This document shows, piece after piece, positions 8,392 through 17,132 of a stretch of DNA of 64,000 nucleotides. Numbering within the stretch: the first letter of the stretch is position 1; each line of letters begins with the position of its first letter. The position numbers and the translations under genes are program-made. Location of the stretch: the NCBI RefSeq assembly GCF_014764385.1, contig NZ_CP061714.1:682001-746000 (forward strand). The letters run 5' to 3'. The stretch is from Luteimonas sp. MC1825. GTDB taxonomy: Bacteria > Pseudomonadota > Gammaproteobacteria > Xanthomonadales > Xanthomonadaceae. Under the pieces are notes generated by a model. It made no database searches and was not told where the DNA came from. It was given only the letters and a program-made list of their open reading frames with translations.

Positions 8392-10220
8392 TGGCGCGCG
8401 ACATCCTGTGCATCGTCGCCTGCGGCAGCGTCGACGACGGCAAGAGCACGCTGATCGGACGCCTGCTGGCCGAAGCCGGGCGCGTGCCCGATGACGAACG
8501 CGCCGCACTGGCGCGGGCCAGCGCGACGCACGGCACCCGCGGCGACGACATCGACTACGCGCTGCTGCTCGATGGCCTGGACGCCGAGCGCGAGCAGGGC
8601 ATCACCATCGACGTCGCCTGGCGGCACCTGGAAACCCCGCGCCGCCGCTTCCTGATCGCCGACTGCCCCGGGCACGTGCAGTACACGCGCAACATGGCCA
8701 CCGGCGCCTCGCGCGCGGACCTCGCCATCGTGCTGGTCGACGCCACCCGTGGCCTGCTGCCGCAGACCATGCGCCACACCGCGATCGCGGCGCTGTTCGG
8801 CATCCGCCACGTGCTGCTCGCGGTCAACAAGATGGACCGCGTCGGCCACGACCGCGCGGTGTTCGACGCGATCGAGGCCGCGTACCGCGCGCACGCGGCG
8901 AAGCTCGGCATCACCGGCGTCACCGCGATCCCGCTGGCCGCCGCGAGCGGCGAGAACGTCGCGACGCACGCGGCCACCATGCCCTGGTACGACGGCCCCA
9001 CCGTGCTCGAGCACCTGCACGCTGTCGACGTGCCGGAACGCGGCGCGCAGCTGCCGGCGCGGCTCCCGCTGCAACTGGTCGTGCGCGGTGACGCCGGTGA
9101 GCGCTGGGTCGCCGGCACGCTGGCGTCCGGCACATTGCGCGTCGGCGATGCGCTGCAGGTCCAGCCCGCGGGTGTCGCGGCGACGGTCGCCGCCCTGCAT
9201 CGCGCCGGCGTCGAGGCGGACACCGCGCACGCCGGCGACGCCATCTCCGTTCGCCTGACCGAGGATGTGGATGCCGCGCGCGGCGACGTGCTCGCCGCGG
9301 CCGCCGCGCCGCTCGCGGTCAGCGACCAGTTCGGCGCCGACCTGCTGTGGTTCGACGCGTCCCCGCTGCTGCCGGGCCGCCGCTACCTGGTCAAGCTCGG
9401 CACCCGCGTGCTGGGCGCGCGAATCGGCGAGATCAGGCACCTGCTCGATCCCGAGTCGCTGCAGCCGCTGGCCGCCAAACGCCTGCAGGCCAACGACATC
9501 GGTGAGGTGACGCTGTCGTTGGACGCGATGGCCGCGTTCGCGCCTTACGCAAACGAACCCGTGCTGGGCGCCTTTGTCGTGGCCGACCCGCTCACCAACG
9601 CCACGGTCGGTGCGGGCATGATCCGCCACGGCCTGCGCCGCGCCGACAACATCCACTGGCAGTCGCTGGACGTGGATCGCGACGCGCGCGCCGCGATCAA
9701 GGGCCAGCGGCCACGCTGCGTGTGGTTCACGGGCCTGTCGGGCGCCGGCAAGTCGACCATCGCCAACCTGGTGGAACGCGGCCTGCTGGCGCGCGGCCTC
9801 CACACCTACCTGCTCGACGGCGACAACGTGCGCCATGGCCTCAACCGCAACCTCGGCTTCACCGACGAGGATCGCGTGGAAAACCTGCGCCGCGTGGCGC
9901 ACGTGGCCAAGCTCATGACGGATGCTGGCCTGATCGTGCTGGTGAGCTTCATTTCGCCGTTCCGCTCCGAGCGCCGGTCGGCGCGCGAGCTGTTCGACGC
10001 AGGCGAGTTCATCGAGGTGTTCGTCGACACCCCGCTGGCCGAGGCCGAACGCCGCGACGTGAAGGGCCTGTATGCCAAGGCGCGCCGCGGCGAACTGCCG
10101 CATTTCACCGGCATCGACTCGGCATACGAGCCGCCGGAACATGCCGAGCTGGTGCTCGACACCACGGCCGAGCCGCCGGAACGCCTGGCCGAGCGGGTGA
10201 TCGCGATGCTGCTGGACTGA
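8391..10220 (+). CDS. cysNC: Bifunctional sulfate adenylyltransferase subunit 1 / adenylylsulfate kinase
   Basis: 609 residues. The N-terminal half is an EF-Tu-like GTPase: GSVDDGKST at about residue 12, [22 protein letters not shown] and NKMD. It drives CysD with GTP hydrolysis. The C-terminal domain from about residue 440 is APS kinase (CysC), with the P-loop GLSGAGKST at about 448, [10 protein letters not shown] and the lid segment [11 protein letters not shown]. The fusion yields PAPS directly. The start ATG overlaps the cysD stop by one base. A clear terminator follows four bases after the stop. Confidence 0.95.
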   Translation: MARDILCIVACGSVDDGKSTLIGRLLAEAGRVPDDERAALARASATHGTRGDDIDYALLLDGLDAEREQGITIDVAWRHLETPRRRFLIADCPGHVQYTRNMATGASRADLAIVLVDATRGLLPQTMRHTAIAALFGIRHVLLAVNKMDRVGHDRAVFDAIEAAYRAHAAKLGITGVTAIPLAAASGENVATHAATMPWYDGPTVLEHLHAVDVPERGAQLPARLPLQLVVRGDAGERWVAGTLASGTLRVGDALQVQPAGVAATVAALHRAGVEADTAHAGDAISVRLTEDVDAARGDVLAAAAAPLAVSDQFGADLLWFDASPLLPGRRYLVKLGTRVLGARIGEIRHLLDPESLQPLAAKRLQANDIGEVTLSLDAMAAFAPYANEPVLGAFVVADPLTNATVGAGMIRHGLRRADNIHWQSLDVDRDARAAIKGQRPRCVWFTGLSGAGKSTIANLVERGLLARGLHTYLLDGDNVRHGLNRNLGFTDEDRVENLRRVAHVAKLMTDAGLIVLVSFISPFRSERRSARELFDAGEFIEVFVDTPLAEAERRDVKGLYAKARRGELPHFTGIDSAYEPPEHAELVLDTTAEPPERLAERVIAMLLD

Positions 10221-10224
10221 CATG

Positions 10225-10254
10225 AAAAAAGCCGGGCTGATGCCCGGCTTTCTT
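10225..10254. terminator. Rho-independent terminator after cysNC, bidirectional
   Basis: AAAAAAGCCGGGC, loop TGAT, then GCCCGGCTTTCTT. The GC-rich stem with an A run on one side and a T run on the other can end the xanB-cysD-cysNC transcript on the plus strand. It can also end the minus-strand transcript of the GlsB-like gene that stops at 10276. Confidence 0.85.
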
Positions 10255-10275
10255 CGTCATGCCTGTTCCCGTGCG

Positions 10276-10554
10276 TCAGCGCCTGCGGCGCTTGCCGTTG
10301 ATCATTTCCGCGATGAACAGCAGGATCACCGCGCCGATCAGCGAGGCGATGAAACCGACTTTCTCGCTTTCCCCATACCAGCCCAGCATGCGGCCAACCC
10401 AGCCGGCGAGCAGCGCGCCGACGATGCCCAGCACGATGGTCAGGATGATGCCGATGTTCTGCTTGCCGGGCTTGATCAGGCGCGCGAGCACGCCAACGAC
10501 CAGGCCGACGAGGATGATCCACAGCCAGCTGTCGCCGCCGAATACACCGTCCAT
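10276..10554 (-). CDS. GlsB/YeaQ/YmgE family stress-response membrane protein
   Basis: 92 residues, three predicted transmembrane segments: WLWIILVGLVVGVLARLI, IGIILTIVLGIVGALLAGWV and KVGFIASLIGAVILLFIA. The ARLIKPG and GIVGALLAGW blocks are typical of this transglycosylase-associated family, whose molecular role is unknown and which often responds to stress. The basic C-terminus (NGKRRRR) fits a cytoplasmic end. AGGGGAG lies about 5 bases before the ATG. It stands alone between two minus-strand or convergent units. Confidence 0.88.
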   Translation of the reverse strand: MDGVFGGDSWLWIILVGLVVGVLARLIKPGKQNIGIILTIVLGIVGALLAGWVGRMLGWYGESEKVGFIASLIGAVILLFIAEMINGKRRRR

Positions 10555-10628
10555 GCGCTCCCCTTACTTGATGGATGAATGGCGAGCTTGGCAGGGCCGG
10601 CGCCAGTGCGCCAGCCCTGTCCGCCGGC

Positions 10629-12137
10629 TCAGCAGCAGCCGTGGTCGCCGTGGCGCGTGCCGCTGTCGGCGACCGCCGCACCGCCGCTGGTCTCGCCACG
10701 CGCGCTGGCGGCCTGGTGTTCGGCGATCACCCGCGCAACGCAGGCAGTGACGCGCTTGCCCATCTCGATATGCAGGAACTCGTTGGGGCCGTGGGCATTG
10801 GAGTGCGGGCCGAGCACGCCGGTGATCATGAACTGCGCTCCGGGGAACTTCTCCCCGAGCATGCCCATGAACGGGATCGAGCCGCCTTCGCCCATGTACA
10901 TCGCCGGACGCTTGAAGAACGCCTGGCTGGCGGCATCGATCGCGCGCTCGAGCCACGGCGCCATCGCCGGCGCGTTCCAGCCCGTCGACGCCTTCTCGAG
11001 GTCCAGCGTCACCTCGGCGCCGTTCGGCGGGTCGCGCAGCAGCGCTTCCTGCAGCAGTTCGCCGGCGCGCTTGCCGTCGAGCGTCGGCGGCAGGCGCAAC
11101 GACAGCTTCACCGCGGTGTGCGGGCGCAGCACGTTGCCGGCCGAGGCCAGCGGCGGCATGCCGTCGACGCCGGTCACCGACAGTGCCGGCCGCCAGGTGC
11201 GGTTGAGCACCAGTTCGGTGAGGTCGTCGTTCATCGGCGTCATGCCGGGCAGGAACGGGAACTTGTCGAACACCGCGGTATCCAGCACCTCGGCGCACAT
11301 CTTCGCCTGCGTCAGCCGGTCGGCGGGGATCTCCGCGTGCAGGCCGTCGAGCAGGATGCGGCCGGTGTCTTCGTCCTCGATGCGCGACAACAGCTGGCGC
11401 AGCAGGCGGAAGCTGGATGGGACCACGCCGGAGGCGTCGCCGGAATGCACGCCTTCGTCAAGCACCTTGACCGAGAAGTTGCCGCCGGCCAGGCCGCGCA
11501 GCGACGTGGTGCACCACAGCTGGTCGTAGTTGCCGCAGCCGGAATCCAGGCAGACCACCAGCGACGGCTGGCCGATGCGCTCGGCGAGATGATCGACGTA
11601 GGCGGGCAGGTCGTAGCTGCCGGACTCCTCGCAGGCCTCGATCAGGATCACGCAGCGCGCATGCGGGATCTTCTGCTCGTGCAGGGCGAGGATCGCGGTC
11701 AGCGAACCATAGATCGCGTAGCCGTCGTCGGCGCCGCCGCGGCCATAGAGCTTGCCGTCGCGCAGCACCGGCTTCCAGGGGCCGAGGTCGTCGTCCCAGC
11801 CGGTCATTTCGGGCTGCTTGTCCAGGTGGCCGTAGAGCAGCACGCAGTCGTCGTCGCGGCCGCCGTGGGCGGCCGGGATCTCGATGAAGATCAGCGGCGT
11901 GCGGCCTTCCAGGCGCACCACCTCGAGCTGCATGCCGGGGATGTCCTGGCGGCGTGCCCAGCCTTCCATCAGCTTGACCGCGTCGTCCATGAAACCGTTC
12001 TTCACCCAGTCGGTGTCGAACATCGGCGACTTGTTGGGGATGCGGATGTACTCGACGAGCTGGGGGACGATCTCGTCATCCCACTTGGCGGAGACATGGC
12101 GCTCGACGAGCGTGGGGTTGAACCTGCTGGCGTCCAT
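10629..12137 (-). CDS. M20 family metallopeptidase (dipeptidase-like)
   Basis: 502 residues of the M20 (ArgE/DapE/carnosinase) family. The first zinc-ligand motif is LYGHLDKQPEMTGW, the bridging Asp is in YGRGGADDGYA, the catalytic Glu pair is in IEACEESGSYD, and GEGGSIPFMG near the C-terminus lies in the catalytic domain. The size and the EESGS and GGSIPFM blocks resemble carnosine-type dipeptidases (M20A/C). No signal peptide is visible, so it is probably cytosolic. The start at 12137 begins at the first residue with family similarity; the open frame upstream is not conserved. The C-terminus ends in a Gly/His/Cys-rich tail (HGDHGCC). Confidence 0.88.
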   Translation of the reverse strand: MDASRFNPTLVERHVSAKWDDEIVPQLVEYIRIPNKSPMFDTDWVKNGFMDDAVKLMEGWARRQDIPGMQLEVVRLEGRTPLIFIEIPAAHGGRDDDCVLLYGHLDKQPEMTGWDDDLGPWKPVLRDGKLYGRGGADDGYAIYGSLTAILALHEQKIPHARCVILIEACEESGSYDLPAYVDHLAERIGQPSLVVCLDSGCGNYDQLWCTTSLRGLAGGNFSVKVLDEGVHSGDASGVVPSSFRLLRQLLSRIEDEDTGRILLDGLHAEIPADRLTQAKMCAEVLDTAVFDKFPFLPGMTPMNDDLTELVLNRTWRPALSVTGVDGMPPLASAGNVLRPHTAVKLSLRLPPTLDGKRAGELLQEALLRDPPNGAEVTLDLEKASTGWNAPAMAPWLERAIDAASQAFFKRPAMYMGEGGSIPFMGMLGEKFPGAQFMITGVLGPHSNAHGPNEFLHIEMGKRVTACVARVIAEHQAASARGETSGGAAVADSGTRHGDHGCC

Positions 12138-12333
12138 TTCGGGCCTTGCGGTGGAAAACCACGATTCTACTCCCGGGCGCCGGGTGGGACTTTCCGCACG
12201 CCACGGCGGGCTGCCGCCCGGCAGCCGCGCGTGCCCGCGGGCGATGGGAATGGACGTCCGCCGCCCCCGACACTGGCGCTGCCGGTGCCAGGAAGGCCCG
12301 GCGGAACGGATTCCAACACCCAAGGAGAACGCC

Positions 12334-12693
12334 ATGATCCTGCTGAAAAACGTGCTTGCCCCGGTGCTGCTGTCGCTGCTGCTGGCCGGCGGTGCCCTCG
12401 CGAGCGACAAGGTGAACATCAACACCGCCGACGCCGCCACCATCGAACGCGTGCTGGTCAACATCGGCATGGCCAAGGCCGAGGCCATCGTCGCCCACCG
12501 CAAGGCGCACGGCGCGTTCAAGAGCGCGGACGAACTCGCCAACGTCAAGGGCGTGGGCCTGAAGACCATCGAGAAGAACCGCGACCGCATCGTGGTGGCG
12601 GGTGGCGCGGCGGCCAAGCCGGCGGCCGCGGCCGCCAAGCCCGCCGCCTCTGCCAGGCCGGCCGCGGCGAAGCCGGCTGCCGCGCAGCGCTGA
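12334..12693 (+). CDS. ComEA-like helix-hairpin-helix DNA-binding protein
   Basis: 119 residues. A signal peptide (cleaved near GALA-S) is followed by a helix-hairpin-helix pair: VNINTADAATIERVL and then FKSADELANVKGVGLKTIEKN. This matches ComEA, the periplasmic protein that binds and ratchets incoming DNA during natural transformation. The last 30 residues are a low-complexity Ala/Lys/Pro tail (AAAKPAAAAAKPAASARPAA), which could add nonspecific DNA contact. AAGGAG precedes the ATG by 7 bases. It is divergent from the M20 peptidase gene. No other competence gene is next to it. Confidence 0.88.
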   Translation: MILLKNVLAPVLLSLLLAGGALASDKVNINTADAATIERVLVNIGMAKAEAIVAHRKAHGAFKSADELANVKGVGLKTIEKNRDRIVVAGGAAAKPAAAAAKPAASARPAAAKPAAAQR

Positions 12694-12844
12694 GCCGCGG
12701 GGCAAGCACCGGCCGCATCGCAGGGAGGCGATGTGGCGGCGGCGGGGACTGCCACGCCCCGCTGGCAGGCGCCTGCCTGCATGCGTTCCGCCACCCGGCC
12801 GCAGGGACGCGCGCCGGGCGGCGGCCAGTACCGGCGCTGCGCTC

Positions 12845-12850
12845 TACACT
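12845..12850 (+). promoter_or_regulatory. Candidate -10 element for a leaderless HutD transcript
   Basis: TACACT ends six bases before ATG 12857. A start point seven bases downstream of the -10 would fall on the A of the ATG. No good -35 and no Shine-Dalgarno sequence is present, so this is a weak prediction. Confidence 0.3.
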
Positions 12851-12856
12851 GCGCGG

Positions 12857-13486
12857 ATGCAGCCTCCAGCAGCACACGCGCGGCATCTTCCCGCCAACGA
12901 ATACCGCCGCGTGCGCTGGCACAACGGCGGCGGCTGGACGCGGGAGATCCATGCCGAGGGGCGTGGAGGCGGCGGGCCCGGCGAGGACTGGGACTGGCGC
13001 TTGTCGATCGCCGAGATCACCGCAGACGGCGACTTCTCGCGCCTGGCGGGGGTCGAGCGCGAACAGGTGCTGCTGTCCGGCGACGGGCTGCAGCTGCGGT
13101 TCGACGGCAACGAGTCCGGCGCGCACGCGCTGCTGCCGCCACATGGCCGCTTGCGCTTCTCCGGCGGGCGCGCGGCGCACTGCAAGCTGGTTGGCATGCG
13201 CGCGGAGGTCTTCAACCTGATGTGGCGCCCGCAGGCGGTGGCCGCGCAGTTGTGGCATCGGCCGCTGGTGGGCGCCATGGTTGTGTTCGTCGATCCGGGC
13301 ACGTGCTGGGCGGCGTACCTGGTGGCCGGCCAGGCGACGGTCTCCGGCAGCGTGGCGTCGCCGCTGCGGCTGGCCATGGGCGACACCGTCCTGCTCGGCG
13401 CAGGCGCGCAGCGCTGCCGGCATGTGCTGGACGGTGGCGGCGAGGTGTTGCTGGTGCGGTTGGAGCCGGCCGCCGACGCTCAGTAG
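12857..13486 (+). CDS. HutD/Ves family protein
   Basis: 209 residues with the family signature RRVRWHNGGGWTREI near the N-terminus, DWDWRLSIAEI, and FDGNESGAHALL. HutD/Ves proteins are double cupins linked to histidine utilisation in some species and to stress in E. coli. No hut gene is nearby, so the role here is open. No ribosome-binding site is visible. A TACACT element ends six bases before the ATG, which could give a leaderless mRNA. The 3' end overlaps the flavoprotein gene on the other strand by seven bases. Confidence 0.82.
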   Translation: MQPPAAHARHLPANEYRRVRWHNGGGWTREIHAEGRGGGGPGEDWDWRLSIAEITADGDFSRLAGVEREQVLLSGDGLQLRFDGNESGAHALLPPHGRLRFSGGRAAHCKLVGMRAEVFNLMWRPQAVAAQLWHRPLVGAMVVFVDPGTCWAAYLVAGQATVSGSVASPLRLAMGDTVLLGAGAQRCRHVLDGGGEVLLVRLEPAADAQ

Positions 13487-15246
13487 ACGTCGCGGCGATA
13501 GCGTCCGTCGGCAAGCATGGCGTCCACGCCGGCGCGGCCGATGACGTCGCGCAACACGCCATCCACCCCGGGTGCCATGCCGCGCAGGCTGCCGCAGACG
13601 TACACCGCGGCACCTTCGTCGACCCACGCGCGCAGCCGGGCGGCCTGGGCCCGCAGCGCATCCTGCACATGGCCGTCATGCACACCGGCGCGCCCATCCG
13701 CCGGCGCGCCTGCCGGCAGCGTGGCCGTGGCGCCGGTGCTGTCGCGCGAGAACGCCAGGTCGAGGCGCGCCAGCTCGCCTGCGGCGAGCCACGCGGCGAT
13801 CCGGTCGCCGAAATGGAAATCGCGATCGGCGTGGCGTTCGCCGAACAGCAGCCAGTTGCGCCGTGCGCCGGCGGCGATGCGCTCGGCAAGATGCGCACGC
13901 AGGCCGGCGATGCCGGTGCCGTTGCCGATCAACAGCATCGGGCGCTGCGTGTCGGGGCCGCGGAAGTTGCGGTTGGCGCGGATCCGCAGCGCGACCGGGC
14001 CACCGACCGCGACGTGGTCGCAGAGCCAGCCGCTGCCGATGCCGGGCGTGCCGTCGGGGCGCAGCATCCGCCGCAGCAGCAGGCGCATGTCGCCTTCGGA
14101 GGGGATCGAGGCGATCGAGTATTCGCGATGCGGGAGTCGCTGCAGCACGGCCGCCAGCGCGGCGGCGGCGAGGCCGGACGCGGCGGCTGGATCTGGCAGG
14201 TGCGAGCGGCCCAGCACGTCGGCAAGCGACGCCGTGCCGGCCGCATCCGCCATCCCGGCGCTGTCCGCCACGCCCGGGGTCTCCGGCACGCGCACCTGCG
14301 TCGCGGGGTCGAGTCGCAGCTGCGCCAGCAGGGCGGTGACCGCCGCGGGCGACTGGCGCGGCCCGATTTCGGCGATGTCGCCGGCGCGCCACGACGCCGC
14401 CGCGCCGGCGGGCGGCGCGAGCCGGAGTTCGTACACGCCCGCGCCCGGGCTGCCGGGATTGAGTTCGACGCGCCCGGCCAGGGTCCAGGCCTGGTATTCG
14501 GCCGGCGACCAGTCCGGGAGCCCGGTGGCCTCGGTGGCGACACCCAGGTGGTGCTGCCAGTGGCGCAGCGCGGCGGGATCGCCGTTGTCGACTTCGACCA
14601 GGTCGAACAGGGCCTCGCCACCGGCATCGCGCAGCCAGCGCTCCAGCTGATGCCCGAACCCGCAGTAGTGGCGATAGCTGCGATCGCCCAGTGCGAGCAC
14701 GGCGTACTGCAGGCCTGGCAAGAGCGTCCCCGGGCGCATGACGTCGCGGACGAAGGCCAGCGCGGGATCCGGCGGGTCGCCTTCGCCGGTGGTGCTGGCG
14801 ATGAACAGTACGCGCCGCGCCGCCGCCAGCATCGCCAGGTCGACCTGCGCCAGTCCGCGCGGCCGCGCGCGCTGGCCGGCGCTGCGCAGGGCGGCCGTCG
14901 TGCGAGCCGCGACGTCCTCCGCATATCCCGTCTGGCTGGCGTGCAGCACCAGCCAGTCGCTGTCGCCCGCGTTTTCACCGGACGCGGCATCGGCGGCCTC
15001 GCGCGTGCGCGCCGCGCGGCGCGCGCGCCACAGGATTCCCGCGCTGCCGGTAACCCAGGCCACGGCCACGAGTGCGGCCAACCAGCTGCGTGCCGGGGGC
15101 GGCGCCGCGATCCACCAGCGGTCGCCGTGCAGCGGCAGCAGCGCCGCCGCGGTGCCGGCCAATGCGAACAGCGCAAGCCAGTTGCCGACGCGGGCACGGT
15201 CGCGCGGCGCGGCCCGTGCAGCCCGCGATTCGCCTGGCGCACTCAC
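13480..15246 (-). CDS. Membrane-anchored flavodoxin/ferredoxin-NADP reductase-like flavoprotein
   Basis: 588 residues. Two N-terminal transmembrane segments (about 22-40 and 52-72) precede a flavodoxin domain (about 95-240) with LHASQTGYAEDVA and IASTTGEGDPPD for FMN. An FAD-binding domain with REYSIASIPSEG and an NADPH-binding domain with LLIGNGTGIAGLRAHL follow. The chain ends in the typical aromatic tail RYRRDVY. This is the layout of CysJ or cytochrome P450 reductase tethered to the membrane. In this operon it probably passes NADPH electrons to the membrane. It overlaps the apbE stop by four bases and is the last gene of the iron operon. Often annotated as sulfite reductase alpha subunit, which is unlikely here. 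Confidence 0.85.
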   Translation of the reverse strand: MSAPGESRAARAAPRDRARVGNWLALFALAGTAAALLPLHGDRWWIAAPPPARSWLAALVAVAWVTGSAGILWRARRAARTREAADAASGENAGDSDWLVLHASQTGYAEDVAARTTAALRSAGQRARPRGLAQVDLAMLAAARRVLFIASTTGEGDPPDPALAFVRDVMRPGTLLPGLQYAVLALGDRSYRHYCGFGHQLERWLRDAGGEALFDLVEVDNGDPAALRHWQHHLGVATEATGLPDWSPAEYQAWTLAGRVELNPGSPGAGVYELRLAPPAGAAASWRAGDIAEIGPRQSPAAVTALLAQLRLDPATQVRVPETPGVADSAGMADAAGTASLADVLGRSHLPDPAAASGLAAAALAAVLQRLPHREYSIASIPSEGDMRLLLRRMLRPDGTPGIGSGWLCDHVAVGGPVALRIRANRNFRGPDTQRPMLLIGNGTGIAGLRAHLAERIAAGARRNWLLFGERHADRDFHFGDRIAAWLAAGELARLDLAFSRDSTGATATLPAGAPADGRAGVHDGHVQDALRAQAARLRAWVDEGAAVYVCGSLRGMAPGVDGVLRDVIGRAGVDAMLADGRYRRDVY

Positions 15247-16286
15247 CCTGCGAGCGCTGCGTGGAAGCTGTCGGTCGCGTGGACGCGCACCGCGGTGCCG
15301 CCGACGGCACCGGCGTGGCAGGCGACATCGGCGGCGGACTGATCGCCAGCGCGGACGACGAAGCGCGCGGCGATGCCGCGCGCCTGTGCGAACTCGAAGC
15401 CGGCCTCGGCACCCATCACCGTCAGCGCGGTCGCCCAGGCGTCGGCATGCAGGGCGTCATCGGCCAGTACGGTGACCGCGGCCGGTGCATGCGCCACCGG
15501 CGCACCGCTGCGCGGATCGATGCTGTGGGCGAACACGCGGCCGTCGTGCGCGAAGCGATGCCAGTGGTCGCCCGACGTGGCGACGGCGCGGCCGTCGAGC
15601 GCGAGCACGCAGGGGGGCAGGGCCTCGCAGTCGTCGCCTTCGTCAGGCCAGGCTTCGACCAGCACGCGCCAGGGATTGCCATCGGGCTTGCTGCCATAGC
15701 CGTAGAGCTCGCCTCCGACCTCGACCAAAGCGGCGCGGACACCCTGCGCGCGCAGCCACGCGGCCACCGCGTCCACGCCATGCCCCTTTGCAATGCCCGA
15801 CAGGTCGAGCGCCACGCCGCCGGGTTGCAGCGCGCGCTGGCCGGCGCCGTCCAGCGTGACGCGCTGCCAGCCGACGCGTGCACGCGCGGCAGCGACCGCG
15901 GCAGCCTCCGGGATGCGGCCGGCGCCGCCCGCCGGGCCGAAGCCCCACAGGTCGACCAGCGGTGCGACGGTTGGATCACAGGCGCCGTCGCTGGCTTCGG
16001 CGACGCGCAGCGATGCGCGCAGCACGTCGAAAAACGGCTGCGGCAGCCTCTGCCAGCTGCCGGCCGGCGCACGGTTGTAGCGGCACAGGTCAGAGCCGGA
16101 TTCCCAGCTGCTCATCTGCGCCACCACCCGTTCGAGCGTTGCCTGGATGCCCGCGTGCAGGGGATAGAGGTCGGAAGCGCCCGCCGCCGCCAGGCTGACC
16201 TGCCAGCGCGTGCCCATGCTCTCGCCGCCCAGCGCGTGGACCACCCGTCCTGACGCGGGTGCGGCAACGGTGCCCGCCGCCCCCAT
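15243..16286 (-). CDS. apbE: FAD:protein FMN transferase
   Basis: 347 residues of the ApbE family. Motifs are LGGESMGTRWQV, ALDLSGIAKGHGVDAV, VEVGGELYGYG, FAHSIDPRSG and ADAWATALTVMG (metal site). ApbE moves FMN from FAD onto a Ser/Thr of a target protein, usually outside the cytoplasm. At the chosen start, which overlaps the upstream stop (TAATG), there is no signal peptide or lipobox. The longer upstream frame offers none either. This is odd for a family normally exported. The most likely partner is the DUF2271 protein two genes upstream, which carries an ApbE-type motif. Confidence 0.9.
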   Translation of the reverse strand: MGAAGTVAAPASGRVVHALGGESMGTRWQVSLAAAGASDLYPLHAGIQATLERVVAQMSSWESGSDLCRYNRAPAGSWQRLPQPFFDVLRASLRVAEASDGACDPTVAPLVDLWGFGPAGGAGRIPEAAAVAAARARVGWQRVTLDGAGQRALQPGGVALDLSGIAKGHGVDAVAAWLRAQGVRAALVEVGGELYGYGSKPDGNPWRVLVEAWPDEGDDCEALPPCVLALDGRAVATSGDHWHRFAHDGRVFAHSIDPRSGAPVAHAPAAVTVLADDALHADAWATALTVMGAEAGFEFAQARGIAARFVVRAGDQSAADVACHAGAVGGTAVRVHATDSFHAALAG

Positions 16287-17092
16287 TACTGCGGCAGCAC
16301 TTCGAGCGTGGCGACATAGCCGAGGCGGCGCGCGCCGGCCTGCGGCAGGCTCGGCTTGTCGTCTTCCAGCGAAGTCTCCAGCCAGTACATGCCGGCCTGC
16401 GGCCAAGTCACCGCGAACTCGCCGTTGGCGTCGGTGGTCACCAGGATCTCTTCCTGCGCGTTGCGGTAGCGCGTGCCGCCGCGGGTGATCTCGAACGCGA
16501 TGCCGGCGGCGGGCTGGCCGTCGGCGAGCATGCGAAAGCGCGCCTCTTCACCGGCGAACAGGTCATTGGGATGGGTGATGGCCACCAGCTCCAGGCCCTG
16601 GTTCGACGGCTGCAGCGCGGTGTCGTTGGGCGAACCGTTGGTGACGAAGGTTTCCACGCGGCTCACGCTCTGCGTGACCTTGAGCTCCGGCGCGTCCTTC
16701 GGCACTTCGGTGCCGAAGCTCGCGGCGTTGCCGCGCCAGCGCTTCGGCTTGCCGTCTTCCTGCCAGCTCGCGGTGAGCCCCGCGTTGACCACGGCGATGC
16801 GGTAGGTGCCCTGCTGCGTGAGTTCCAGGTCGAACACGCTGCGGAACTTGCCTGTGGCCGGATTCTGCGCCTCGGCGCGGCTGCCGTCGGGCGCGGTGAT
16901 CGCCAGGTTCCCGGTGCGCAGCGGCACGTGGTTGAAATGGAACAGGTCGTTGGACACCGCGGCGTCCACGGTGATCCACGGGTTGGTGCCGGCAATCACC
17001 GTCTGCGAGGGCTGCAGCCAGGCCTTGTGGGCATGGGCGGCGAGCGGCAGGGCGGCGGCGAGCGCGAGGGCAAGCGCGAGGGTGTTCTTCAT
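16286..17092 (-). CDS. Periplasmic DUF4198 family protein
   Basis: 268 residues with a signal peptide ending near AAHAHK, then [14 protein letters not shown], which is the typical start of the DUF4198 family (related to periplasmic nickel/cobalt-handling NikM-like proteins). Two immunoglobulin-like regions follow: one with [11 protein letters not shown] and a C-terminal one with [12 protein letters not shown] and [17 protein letters not shown]. Histidines near the mature N-terminus and in FHFNH could bind metal. GGAGACC precedes the ATG. It lies between the DUF2271 and apbE genes. Exact role unknown; periplasmic metal binding or scaffolding is an inference. Confidence 0.85.
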   Translation of the reverse strand: MKNTLALALALAAALPLAAHAHKAWLQPSQTVIAGTNPWITVDAAVSNDLFHFNHVPLRTGNLAITAPDGSRAEAQNPATGKFRSVFDLELTQQGTYRIAVVNAGLTASWQEDGKPKRWRGNAASFGTEVPKDAPELKVTQSVSRVETFVTNGSPNDTALQPSNQGLELVAITHPNDLFAGEEARFRMLADGQPAAGIAFEITRGGTRYRNAQEEILVTTDANGEFAVTWPQAGMYWLETSLEDDKPSLPQAGARRLGYVATLEVLPQ

Positions 17093-17132
17093 CGGGACGG
17101 TCTCCGGGATCTCGGGAATGGGGTGGGGTGGC

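Noticed and set aside
8382..10223. A 613-codon minus-strand frame opposite cysNC
   Set aside because: cysNC shows all GTPase and kinase motifs. The antisense product has no recognisable motif.
10575..13220. An 881-codon plus-strand frame over the M20 peptidase, ComEA and HutD genes
   Set aside because: It runs through three recognised genes in another frame and shows no homology.
13480..15246. Reading the flavoprotein as the CysJ subunit of sulfite reductase
   Set aside because: It has two membrane spans, lies in an iron operon with ApbE and PepSY genes, and no cysI is adjacent.
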